Position numbers and translations under genes: made by a program. The notes below the pieces were generated by a model. The model was not told the origin of the DNA, searched no databases, and worked only from the letters and a program-made list of their open reading frames with translations. From assembly GCA_963703235.1 (NCBI GenBank), contig OY969802.1, forward strand, positions 2,416,431 through 2,480,430: a DNA stretch of 64,000 bases. The letters are read 5' to 3'. Positions 25,526-33,669 of this stretch are shown piece after piece (position 1 is the stretch's first letter; each line of letters opens with the position of its first letter). Origin of the DNA: VRUE01 sp963703235 (lineage in GTDB: Bacteria > Actinomycetota > Thermoleophilia > Solirubrobacterales > 70-9).

Positions 25526-26388
25526 TAGCGCCCGCGGGTCGCCGTGATCGCCAGGCTGACGGCGAGCTTGGCGCCGATGCCCGCGTAGACGGCGGCGTTG
25601 AGGAGCGGGTTGTGCTCGGGAGCGTCGAAGCGGCGGTAGAAGCGGCCCATGCCGCGATGGAAGGCGATCTCCTGTTTCGGCCGCCGCCGCTTGCCGCTGG
25701 AGCCGCCCTTGACGTGCAGGGCGACGCCGGCGGGCTCGTAGAACACCTTCCAGTCCGCCTGCCAGAAGCGCCGGCACCAGTCGAGGTCCTCCATGTAGAG
25801 CCAGTAGCCCTCGTCGAGCAGGCCCACCTCGCGCACCGCCTCGGCGCGGCAGAGCATGAAGGCGCCGTTGACGGCGTCGACCTCGCCCGCCTCGTCGTCG
25901 CCGAGGTGGGTGGCGCGGTACTGGCTCAGAGCGGCGGCGGCGCCATTGCCGCGGCCGACGCCGGTGAAGTGGGCGAGGGCGCTGAGCGGGGTCGGGAACG
26001 ATCGCTTGCAAGCGTGGTCGAGCTCTCCGCTCTCGGTGAGGAGCTTGCAGCCGACCATCCCGATCCGGTCGTCGGAGCGGAGGCGGGCCAGCGCAGTGTC
26101 GAGGGTGCCGGCGTAGACCTCGGTGTCGGGGTTGAGCAGGAGCACCGCGGTGGCCTCGTCCTCGCGCAGGACGACGTTGTTGGCGGCCGAGAAGCCGATG
26201 TTCTCGCAGCGGATCAATCGCACCGCGGGGAACTCGCGCTCGACCATGTCCGGCGTCGAGTCGGTGCTGCCGCTGTCGACCACCGTCACCCGCATCTCTC
26301 CCTGCGGCGGGTGCTCTTGCAGCGAGCGCAGGCAGCGCCGCAGCAGCCCTTCGGCTCCGTGACTGACAATCACCGTCTCCAGGTCCAC
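25525..26388 (-). CDS. GT2 glycosyltransferase, rhamnosyltransferase-like
   Basis: The 287-aa protein begins MDLETVIVSHGAEGLLRRCL and has VTVVDSGSTDSTPDMV, ENIGFSAANNVVLREDEA, LLLNPDTEVY (DxD-like) and VNGAFMLCRAEAVREVGLLDEGYWLYMEDLDWCRR, with the catalytic ED. This pattern is common in WbbL-like rhamnosyl and related transferases, which fits the rml genes nearby. The donor is inferred. GTG 26388 lies 6 nt after TACAGT. Confidence 0.9.
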   Translation of the reverse strand: MDLETVIVSHGAEGLLRRCLRSLQEHPPQGEMRVTVVDSGSTDSTPDMVEREFPAVRLIRCENIGFSAANNVVLREDEATAVLLLNPDTEVYAGTLDTALARLRSDDRIGMVGCKLLTESGELDHACKRSFPTPLSALAHFTGVGRGNGAAAALSQYRATHLGDDEAGEVDAVNGAFMLCRAEAVREVGLLDEGYWLYMEDLDWCRRFWQADWKVFYEPAGVALHVKGGSSGKRRRPKQEIAFHRGMGRFYRRFDAPEHNPLLNAAVYAGIGAKLAVSLAITATRGR

Positions 26389-26394
26389 GCGCGA

Positions 26395-26427
26395 ACTGTA
26401 AGCGAGGCGCGAACACCTTGTTACGCT
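26395..26427. promoter_or_regulatory. Divergent leaderless promoters
   Basis: TACAGT on the minus strand (26400-26395) precedes GTG 26388 by 6 nt. TACGCT on the plus strand (26422-26427) precedes GTG 26435 by 7 nt. The two promoters fit in 46 bp between starts. Confidence 0.5.
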
Positions 26428-26434
26428 CGCTCCG

Positions 26435-28454
26435 GTGCGATCACCTTTGCGTTTTTGCCTGCTGGCGACCGCCCTCGCAGTGACGGTTCCGCTCGCGCTG
26501 CCGGCGGCGCCTGCCAGCGCCGAGGCGCCTCAGATCGAGATCCTGGAGCCGTCGGAGGGCGGCGCTCCCCTGAGCCCGGCCGACGTCCACATGGTCGTCG
26601 CCTTCGCCGACCCGGACGGCGACGCCCACCACTGCACGGACTGGGAGATCTGGTCGGTCACGCCCGAGGAGCTGGCCTGGCAGGCTCCGTGCGCCAGCGG
26701 CCCCGAGCGCGCCCACGTCCATCTCGGCGACGGAACGTTCGTCGGCTCTCACGCGGACCGGACCGAGCTGGAGTTCGCCGCCGCCTACGAGTTGCGGGTC
26801 CGTGCCCGCGACGGCAACGACGAGTGGAGCGAGTGGGCGAACCGCGGTTTCGAGACCAGGCCCCCCGGAGCCGCCGGCAGTGACGCCCCCGTGCCCTGGA
26901 CGCCGCGCCCGGGCTACGTCGTGGAGGTTTTCGCCGCCGGCTTCCAACTGCCGGTCAACATAGCCATGGTCCCAGAGCCCGGGCCCCATCCCGGTGACCC
27001 GCTCTTCTACGTGGCGGAGCTGTACGGGACGGTGAAAGTCGTGACGCGCGACGGCGTCGTCAGGGACTACGCAACCGGGCTGCTGAACTTCAACCCCACC
27101 GGCGACTTTCCCGGCTCTGGCGAGAAGGGGCTGGCCGGGCTCGCGGTCGACCCCGCCTCGGGCGACCTGTTCGCGAGCCTGGTCTACGAGGACGAGGCCT
27201 CACCGCTGATCCCGAAGCCCCATTACGCGAAAGTCGTGCGGCTTCACAGCGATCAGCGAGGACTGACGGCAATTGGGGAGTCGACCGTGCTCGATCTGGC
27301 CCCCGAACCCCAGGGTCCCTCACACCAGAATCTCGCATGTGGCGATAGCGCCCGGGGGCGAGCTGATCGTGCACAACGGCGACGGCTTCATCTCCTTCGC
27401 CGGCGCCCGCGACCCCGAGTCCTTCAGCGGCAAGATCCTGCGCATGACCCTCGCCGGCGCGGCGGTGGCCGACAACCCCTTCTACGACGCCGGCGACGGC
27501 ATCGGCGCTCGCGACTACGTCTGGGCCTACGGCTTCAGGAATCCCTGGGGCGGCGCCTTCCGCCTCGCCGACGGCTCCTACTACGAGGTCGAGAACGGCC
27601 CGGCCACCGACCGCCTGGCGCGGGTGCTGCCCGGGGTCGACTATCTCTGGGCCGGGGTCGACGCGACGATGACCTTCGGCGCCTCCTACACGTGGAACCC
27701 GGCCCACGCGCCGGTCAACATCGAGTTCGTCGAGCCGGGCAGGTTCGGTGGCAGCGGCTTTCCGCCGCAGAGCATGGGGCACGCCTTCGTCACCGAGTCC
27801 GGCTCGACCTACGCGAGCGGCCCCCAGGAGACGGGCAAGCGGATCGTCGAGTTCGACCTCGGCCCCGACGGGGCCAACCGAGCGGGGCCGACGATGCTGG
27901 CCGAGTACAGCGGCACCGGCAAGGCGACGGCGGTCGGCCTCGCCGCGGGTGAGGACGGCCTCTACTTCACCGACCTCTACAAGGATCGCGACTACGCCAG
28001 CCCGATCGACCGTGGGGCGAACGTGCTACGGATCAGGTACTGCGGCGACGCCTGCCCTGTCGAGGCGGGGGAGAATGTGCCGGCCGGACCGAGCGTGGCG
28101 GATCGGCAGCGTCCGCGGGTTAGCCGGTTCCGCCTGCAGAGGGAGCGCTTCGCGGTGCGGCGCCGGGGGAGGCGCGCCGTGCTCTCGGTCGCCAGGTACG
28201 GCACCGCCTTCCTCTACGCCCTCTCCGAGCCCGCCTCGGTCGAGATTCGGATCGAGTCGGTGGGCGGAAGGCTGGGCGGGACGTTGAGGGCGCCGGGGCG
28301 GCCGGGACCGAACCGGAGGCACTTCGCCGGCCATTTGGCGCAGGGGGCGCTGCCGCCCGGCCGCTACCTGGCGACGATCCGGGCACGGGACGCCGACGGC
28401 GATCTCTCGAGGCGACGCTCCCTGCGCTTCCAGGTGGTGCGGCGGGCTCAGTAG
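26435..28454 (+). CDS. Secreted PQQ-type glucose/sorbosone dehydrogenase-like protein, apparent frameshift
   Basis: A signal peptide (FCLLATALAVTVPLALPAA) leads to an Ig-like domain (IEILEPSEGGAPLSPADVHM) and a six-bladed propeller: LPVNIAMVPEPG, LFYVAELYGTVKVVT, EKGLAGLAVDPASGDLF, GPSHQ then ISHVAIAPGGELIVHNGDGF, DYVWAYGFRNPWGG and DGLYFTDLYKD. At 27326-27332 CAGAATC shifts the frame. Removing one A joins GPSHQ to ISHVAI, exactly as in the family. The gene would then run to 28454 and overlap the next gene end to end by 7 nt. Substrate and PQQ use are unproven. Confidence 0.8.
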
Positions 28455-29950
28455 GCGCCGTCGCCGCGGAAGATCGCGGTCGGGGTGCGCAGGAGGATCG
28501 CCAGGTCGCCGGTGAGCGAGAGGTTGTCGAGGTAATCGCGCTCCATCGCCAGGCGCTCCTCGAAGGTGAGGTCGCCGCGACCGTACACCTGCATTGGCCC
28601 GGTGATCCCGGGCTTCACCGCCAGCCGGATCCGCTGCCGCTCGTCGTAGAGGGCGACGACCGCCTCCTCCTCGGGACGGGGGCCGACCAGCGACATGTCT
28701 CCCTTCAGCACGTTGATGAACTGCGGCAGCTCGTCGAGGCTGAAACGGCGCAGCAGCTTGCCGGCTCTGGTTATCCGCGGGTCGCCGGGGATCTTGAAGG
28801 CCGGCTCGTCGAGCTCCGCCAGGTTCACCAGCTCGCTCAGTCGCTCCTCGGCGTCGGCGACCATGGTGCGGAACTTCAGCATCGTGAACGGCTCACCGTC
28901 CTTGCCGGCTCGGGCCTGGCGGAAGAAGATCGGCCGACCCGAGTCCAGCAGGATCAGCACCGAGACTGCCAGCAGGAGCGGAGACAGCAGCGCCAGCAGC
29001 AGTGCCGAGACGATCAGGTCGAGCGCCCGCTTCAGCATCAGGGTCGACCAGGGTGGGTCGGAGAAGCGGAAGTCGAGAACGGGCAGCTCCGCCAGCCGGT
29101 TGAGCTCGATTCCCGGCCCGAGCAATCCGAAGTGCTGGGGGAGGAAGGTGAGCCCGAGCCCCGCCGCCTTGCACTGCTCGATCAACCGCTCGGCATCCGG
29201 CTCGCTCATCTCCTGCTCCGCCACCACGACGACCCTTTCGACCTCGTACTCGCGGGTCACCCGGGCGATGTCGGCGAGCGAGCCCAGCCGCGGCAGGGCC
29301 GGGGCTTCGGCACCGGCGCCGGGCGGGGAGAGGAAGCCGATCAGGTGCAGGCGCGCCTCGGGGTGGGTTGCAACCCGGCGGGCAACCACTTCGGCCGCGG
29401 CCGCCGGCCCGATGACGACGCCGGTCGCGAAGCCGGTCAGCAGGTGCCAGACGAAGCGCAGCACCGCTCGCAGGACGAAGGTCCCGACCAGCGTCGCGAC
29501 CCCGACCAGGATCGCGCTGCCGGCCGAGAGCGGTCCGGCCGGGCTGAGGGCGAGCAGACCGTCGAGGGCGAGGGTGCCGAGGGCGCTGGCCGAGACCAGC
29601 GAGGGAAGCTCGTCGAGGGTGCTGTGGCGGATGCGGCGGTGATCGTTGTCGTAGAGGCCGTGCAGCTTCAGGGTCACGATCCATACCGGGCTGAACAGGG
29701 TCGCCCAGAAGAGGACGGCGATGTCGGTCGTCCTGGTCGCGGCCGTGGCGATGCAAAGGGCCGCGATCACGGCGATCCAGTCGCCGGTGGCGAGCAGGCG
29801 GCGCAGCAGGCCGCCCCGCTGGCGGGCGCCGTCGGGACCGGTCAGGCCGAGCCAGCCGGCGAACGCGGTCCTCTCGGGCTTGGCCGGGGGAGGGGCCGGC
29901 TGGGGGGCCGGGGCCTGCCGAGTGGGAGTTCCTCGAGCGTTGTGCGTCAT
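28448..29950 (-). CDS. Polyprenyl-phosphate sugar-1-phosphate transferase (WbaP/WcaJ-like)
   Basis: The 500-aa protein has an N-terminal Pro-rich tail, four membrane helices, a Rossmann-like cytoplasmic domain (LHLIGFLSPPGAG to VERVVVVAEQEM), a fifth helix (LMLKRALDLIVSALLLALLSP) and the catalytic domain: PIFFRQARAGKDGEPFTMLKFRTM, DPRITRAGKLLRRFSLDELP and NVLKGDMSLVGPRPEE. It starts glycan assembly by moving a sugar phosphate from UDP-sugar to undecaprenyl phosphate. Its ATG overlaps the upstream gene's stop by 4 nt. Confidence 0.95.
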   Translation of the reverse strand: MTHNARGTPTRQAPAPQPAPPPAKPERTAFAGWLGLTGPDGARQRGGLLRRLLATGDWIAVIAALCIATAATRTTDIAVLFWATLFSPVWIVTLKLHGLYDNDHRRIRHSTLDELPSLVSASALGTLALDGLLALSPAGPLSAGSAILVGVATLVGTFVLRAVLRFVWHLLTGFATGVVIGPAAAAEVVARRVATHPEARLHLIGFLSPPGAGAEAPALPRLGSLADIARVTREYEVERVVVVAEQEMSEPDAERLIEQCKAAGLGLTFLPQHFGLLGPGIELNRLAELPVLDFRFSDPPWSTLMLKRALDLIVSALLLALLSPLLLAVSVLILLDSGRPIFFRQARAGKDGEPFTMLKFRTMVADAEERLSELVNLAELDEPAFKIPGDPRITRAGKLLRRFSLDELPQFINVLKGDMSLVGPRPEEEAVVALYDERQRIRLAVKPGITGPMQVYGRGDLTFEERLAMERDYLDNLSLTGDLAILLRTPTAIFRGDGAY

Positions 29951-31851
29951 TCCGCGCTCACCTGCACTCTCGGCTCGAGCGGGTTGAGCTGCCGCGCCCG
30001 TTCGAGGTCCGCTTCGGCGCCGGCGCTGTCGCCGGCCTCCGCTCGCATTCCAGAGCGTAGGTAATAGAGCTGCCAGTTGCCGTCTTCGCGGTCGATTGCC
30101 TGCGTCAGACGGGCGACGGCCACCGGGTAGTCGGTCTGGAACTCGGCGATAAGGCCGAGCTGGACGTACGGCGAGGCTGCCCAGGGCTCGATCGAGCGGG
30201 CCGTGTCGGCGTGGCTGATCGCGGATGCGATGTCACCCTCCGCGGCCGCACTCTGGCTGGCCTTGATCTCGCGCTCGACCAGCAGCGGCCCGACCAGGGC
30301 GAGCGCGGCGATCCAGGCCATGCCGAGGCCGGCCAGGGCGAGTCCGTATCGCCTTCCCTCGCTTCTCTTCATCGCAGCCCGTCTCGATCGCGGCGCCAGC
30401 TGGGCGCATCGCGCACTTACAAGGACACCTGCGGCAATGAAGAAGATCGCCCCCATCGCGGCCAGCTCCCAGAACCAATCGAAAGCGACGCCGACGGCAA
30501 GGGCCAGCAGCACCGCCAGCAGCACCGCATTGCGTTCCCGATCGGCGCCGTCGGCCGCCCGCCAGGCGGCGAAGCCCCACCACAGCGCTGCGCCGACCAT
30601 GGCCAGCACCAGCAGGCCCCCGACGAGGCCGAGCTCGGCGAAGGCCTCGAGGTAGAGGGAGTGGGCGTCGTGGATCGCCATTTGGATCGAGCGGTCCTGC
30701 TCCCAGGAGAACTGGTAGACGCCGGCTCCCTGGCCCTTGAGCGGGTCATCGCCGAAGGCGTCGATCGAAACCCGCCAGAAGTCGTGGCGACCGGCGCCGG
30801 AGAGGTCGCCGAAATGCTGCTCCGGCGCCGAGTCGGGGAAGAAGACGTCGGGACTCGAGAACTGGTCCCAGGCGCGCCCGCCGGCGGCGATCGCGACGAC
30901 GATCGCCGCCAGCACCGCGGTCAGGGCGATCCCGCCGAGCAGGGCCGGGCTGCGCGAAGCGGCCAGCGCCCGCCCGACGAGCGGCCCTTCGCGCCGCTCG
31001 ACCTTTCGCACCAGCCAAAAGGCGAGCAGGGTCAGCGCCGTGCCGGCGAGCAAGACCAGGAGCACCGTGACCCCCTGGTCCACAGCGGCCTGGTTGGCGA
31101 TGTTGTCGGCAAGGTCGCGGCGATCCTGCACCGCGAAGATCGCCGGCGCCACACCCGCCGCTGCCGCCGCGAGCGTCCCCAGCAGCCAGAGCCGGTCGCG
31201 GGAAAGGGCCAGGAGGCAGCCGACGCCGACGACGAGCGACAGCAGGCCCCCGCGCGAGTAGGTGAAGTAGAGCGTCAGCAGGACGGCCGGCATCAGGCCA
31301 ACCGAGAGCCAGCGCAGCCAGCTCCAGCTCGCCTGCCGGCTCGACCAGAGCAGCATCGCGATCGCAACCCCGCAGACGGCGCCGTTGGCGTTCCAGTAGC
31401 CGAGGGGGTAGCGCAGGCGCGGCCCGGTGCCAAGCGCGTTGCCGACCTCGAGCACGTGCGGCAGCAACCTGCTGCAGAGGCCGAGCAGGGCGACGAGCGC
31501 CAGTGCAATCGCCAGGCCTTCAGCGAAACGTTGGCGCCTTTCACTGGTTTGAGCGACGAGGAATGCGGCAATGAAGAAGCCGAGGTAGGCCAGGACGCGG
31601 TCTGCCTCGATCACGCTCAGCTCGACCGAGCCCGACCAAAGGGATGAAAGTGCAGAGAAAAGCGCCAGACCGCCGATCAGGCCTGCCGTCCAGTAAAAAG
31701 GCGGCCCCAGCGTCGTCCGCGAGGCGCCGCCGAGCACGAGGAGGGCGACCACGACCAGCCAAGCGCCGAGGCCGGCGATGTGCCGGGCAGTCACGTCGAA
31801 CCCCCCTCCAGCAAGCGCCAGAGCACCGATCAACGCCACGGGAGCGATCAA
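29947..31851 (-). CDS. O-antigen ligase-like membrane protein with C-terminal TPR region
   Basis: The protein has about 12 helices with the Wzy_C core LTLYFTYSRGGLLSLVVGVGC and a long outer loop (FPDSAPEQHFGDLSGAGRHDFW to QMAIHDAHSLYLEAFAELG). After the last helix come tetratricopeptide-like repeats (WAASPYVQLGLIAEFQTDYPVAVARLTQAI and NWQLYYLRSGMRAEAGDSAGAEADLERARQLNP). Ligases or polymerases with periplasmic TPR tails are known. TTG 31851 is chosen because longer readings run into the divergent gene; GTG 31839 is possible. Confidence 0.85.
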   Translation of the reverse strand: MIAPVALIGALALAGGGFDVTARHIAGLGAWLVVVALLVLGGASRTTLGPPFYWTAGLIGGLALFSALSSLWSGSVELSVIEADRVLAYLGFFIAAFLVAQTSERRQRFAEGLAIALALVALLGLCSRLLPHVLEVGNALGTGPRLRYPLGYWNANGAVCGVAIAMLLWSSRQASWSWLRWLSVGLMPAVLLTLYFTYSRGGLLSLVVGVGCLLALSRDRLWLLGTLAAAAAGVAPAIFAVQDRRDLADNIANQAAVDQGVTVLLVLLAGTALTLLAFWLVRKVERREGPLVGRALAASRSPALLGGIALTAVLAAIVVAIAAGGRAWDQFSSPDVFFPDSAPEQHFGDLSGAGRHDFWRVSIDAFGDDPLKGQGAGVYQFSWEQDRSIQMAIHDAHSLYLEAFAELGLVGGLLVLAMVGAALWWGFAAWRAADGADRERNAVLLAVLLALAVGVAFDWFWELAAMGAIFFIAAGVLVSARCAQLAPRSRRAAMKRSEGRRYGLALAGLGMAWIAALALVGPLLVEREIKASQSAAAEGDIASAISHADTARSIEPWAASPYVQLGLIAEFQTDYPVAVARLTQAIDREDGNWQLYYLRSGMRAEAGDSAGAEADLERARQLNPLEPRVQVSAE

Positions 31852-31863
31852 CGCCGCCGTTTG

Positions 31864-31872
31864 TTCTAACCT
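31864..31872. promoter_or_regulatory. Overlapping divergent -10 elements
   Basis: The plus strand carries TAACCT (31867-31872), 8 nt before ATG 31881. The same bases read on the minus strand give TTAGAAC (31870-31864), about 12 nt before TTG 31851. The two elements share bases. Confidence 0.4.
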
Positions 31873-31880
31873 TGCGCGCC

Positions 31881-32453
31881 ATGCATGAGATGCGCCGCCA
31901 CTCGACCCGGGCGACGGGCGCTCTAGCTCTCGGGCTCTTATCAGCGTTGGTTCTGCTGGCATTGGTCTGGGGCGGGGCGGTCGCTCATGCCACCGATTCC
32001 TCCGGGATTCAGTACTCGGACGATCCGCCGACCATCACCGGCGACAACCCTCCGAAGTCCGCCGGCGGGACTCCTCCGGCACGGAGCTCCAAGGCCGACG
32101 GAGGCGCCACCGCGCCAGGCAGCGACACGGCGGATCCGCGGTCCTCGGGGGGCAAGTCTTCGGCAGGCGATCAATCCTCATCTCAGGGCGACAAGCCGAC
32201 CGCCGACGACGACGGCGACACCGGGCAGAGTAGCCCAGACGCCGGCTCCACCGGAAAGAGCGCAGAGGCGCAAGAAGACGGCCAGCAGCTCGCGGTTCCG
32301 GCCAGCAGCGACGACGACGACGGCTCCTCGCCGCTGCTGCCGATCTTGATCGCGATCTTGGTCCTGGCGGCGATTTCGGCCGGGGTCGTGCTGCTGAGGG
32401 CGAGGCGCCAGGACGGCGAGCCTGGGGAACCGGCCGCTCCAAGGGCAAGCTAG
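31881..32453 (+). CDS. Secreted low-complexity protein with C-terminal membrane anchor
   Basis: The 190-aa protein has an N-terminal signal (ATGALALGLLSALVLLALVWGG), a middle of about 110 residues rich in Ser, Asp, Gly, Lys and Pro (SSGGKSSAGDQSSSQGDKPT), and a C-terminal helix (LLPILIAILVLAAISAGVVLL) followed by Arg. It has no LPXTG. This looks like a wall-spanning stalk protein, but no specific function can be given. The start is supported by TAACCT 8 nt upstream. It is 4 nt from the following glycosidase-like gene, so the two may be cotranscribed. Confidence 0.7.
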   Translation: MHEMRRHSTRATGALALGLLSALVLLALVWGGAVAHATDSSGIQYSDDPPTITGDNPPKSAGGTPPARSSKADGGATAPGSDTADPRSSGGKSSAGDQSSSQGDKPTADDDGDTGQSSPDAGSTGKSAEAQEDGQQLAVPASSDDDDGSSPLLPILIAILVLAAISAGVVLLRARRQDGEPGEPAAPRAS

Positions 32454-32457
32454 CCCG

Positions 32458-33600
32458 GTGCAGATCTCGCGCAAGCCGTTGGGCGGCTCCTTGCGTGCGT
32501 TTGGCGCCGTGCTGGCGCTGGCGCTTCTCGCCGCGCTGGCGCTGACTCCCGCGTCCCAGGCGCTGCCGGGCAAGTTCTGGGGCATCGTGCCGCAGGGCCT
32601 GCCCGCGCCCGAAGCTTTCGAACGGATGAAGCGCGGCGGCGTCGACAGCGTCCGCGTCCCGATCTACTGGGCCTCGGCCCAGTCGGGGCCGGGCGCGACG
32701 CCGAACTTCTCAGCCGTCGACGCCGCCTTCCTCCGCGCGGCGGCGGCCGGACTCGACGTGCTGCCGTTCGTCTATGGCGCGCCGGCCTGGGCGGTCCCGT
32801 CCAAAGCCGTGCCCGGCTCGGGTGGGAGCGTGCAGGCGCCTCTGCGATTGCCGGCAAGCGGCGCCGCCGGGCAGGCGTGGGCTGGCTTCCTGAAGCTGGT
32901 GGTCGCGCGCTATGGCCCCAACGGCTCCTTCTGGGCGGAGAACCCGGCGCTGGCGCCGCGGCCGGTCCGCATCTGGCAGATCTGGAACGAGCAGAACTTC
33001 AAGTACTTCGTGGTCAAGCCCAACCCGGTCGAATACGGAAAGCTCGTGCAGATCTCCCACGCGGCGATCGAGTCCGTCGACCGTGGGGCCAAGATCGTCC
33101 TCGGCGGCATGTTTGCCCGCCCCAACGAGGCACGCTTCAAAGCGAAACCGAAACAGGCCTATTTCGCGACCGAGTTCCTCGACACGATGTACCGGCGGGT
33201 ACCGGGGATCAAGTCGAAATTCGACGGCATTGCCCTCCACCCCTACACCACCGACTACCGCAACGTCGGGCCGCAGATAGAAGAAGTGCGGTCGGTGATG
33301 AAGGCCCACGGCGACGCCGCCACCGGCCTCTGGGTGACCGAGGTCACCTGGAGCTCCGGCCCGCCCGACGGTGGCTTCGCCAAGGGCCCCAAAGGCCAGG
33401 TCAAGCAGCTCCAGGGCGCCTTCTCAGCCCTCAGCCGCGGCGCCGCCAAATGGCGCCTCAAGGGCGTCTACTGGTTCTCGCTCGAAGACGCCAAAGGCGC
33501 CTGCAACTTCTGCGACGGCTCCGGTCTCTTCACCGAAGCCCTCGTCCCGAAGCCCTCCTGGCGCGCCTTCGTCAGGTTCACCGGCGGCCGCGCGGCCTGA
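32458..33600 (+). CDS. Secreted clan GH-A glycosidase-like protein (paralogue 2)
   Basis: Signal peptide AVLALALLAALALTPASQA, then the same fold as the gene at 10924-12114: FWGIVPQGLP, VRVPIYWASAQ, WQIWNEQNFKYF (acid/base Glu178), FDGIALHPYTTDY, LWVTEVTWSSGPP (nucleophile Glu295) and GVYWFSLEDAKGACNFCDGSGLF. The Cys pair at the end is shared with the paralogue. Catalytic residues are intact. The substrate is unknown. Its place beside ligase and sugar-transferase genes suggests glycan trimming or remodelling at the surface. Confidence 0.83.
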   Translation: MQISRKPLGGSLRAFGAVLALALLAALALTPASQALPGKFWGIVPQGLPAPEAFERMKRGGVDSVRVPIYWASAQSGPGATPNFSAVDAAFLRAAAAGLDVLPFVYGAPAWAVPSKAVPGSGGSVQAPLRLPASGAAGQAWAGFLKLVVARYGPNGSFWAENPALAPRPVRIWQIWNEQNFKYFVVKPNPVEYGKLVQISHAAIESVDRGAKIVLGGMFARPNEARFKAKPKQAYFATEFLDTMYRRVPGIKSKFDGIALHPYTTDYRNVGPQIEEVRSVMKAHGDAATGLWVTEVTWSSGPPDGGFAKGPKGQVKQLQGAFSALSRGAAKWRLKGVYWFSLEDAKGACNFCDGSGLFTEALVPKPSWRAFVRFTGGRAA

Positions 33601-33656
33601 TCCAGCCTTTCTCGGCGCCCTTCCGAGATCGGCGGTGCCCGCCGCTCGTCGAAGCG

Positions 33657-33662
33657 TAAGAT
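33657..33662 (+). promoter_or_regulatory. TAAGAT -10-like element before TTG start
   Basis: TAAGAT lies 7 nt (cggtggg) before TTG 33670, the presumed leaderless start of lhr. Confidence 0.5.
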
Positions 33663-33669
33663 CGGTGGG

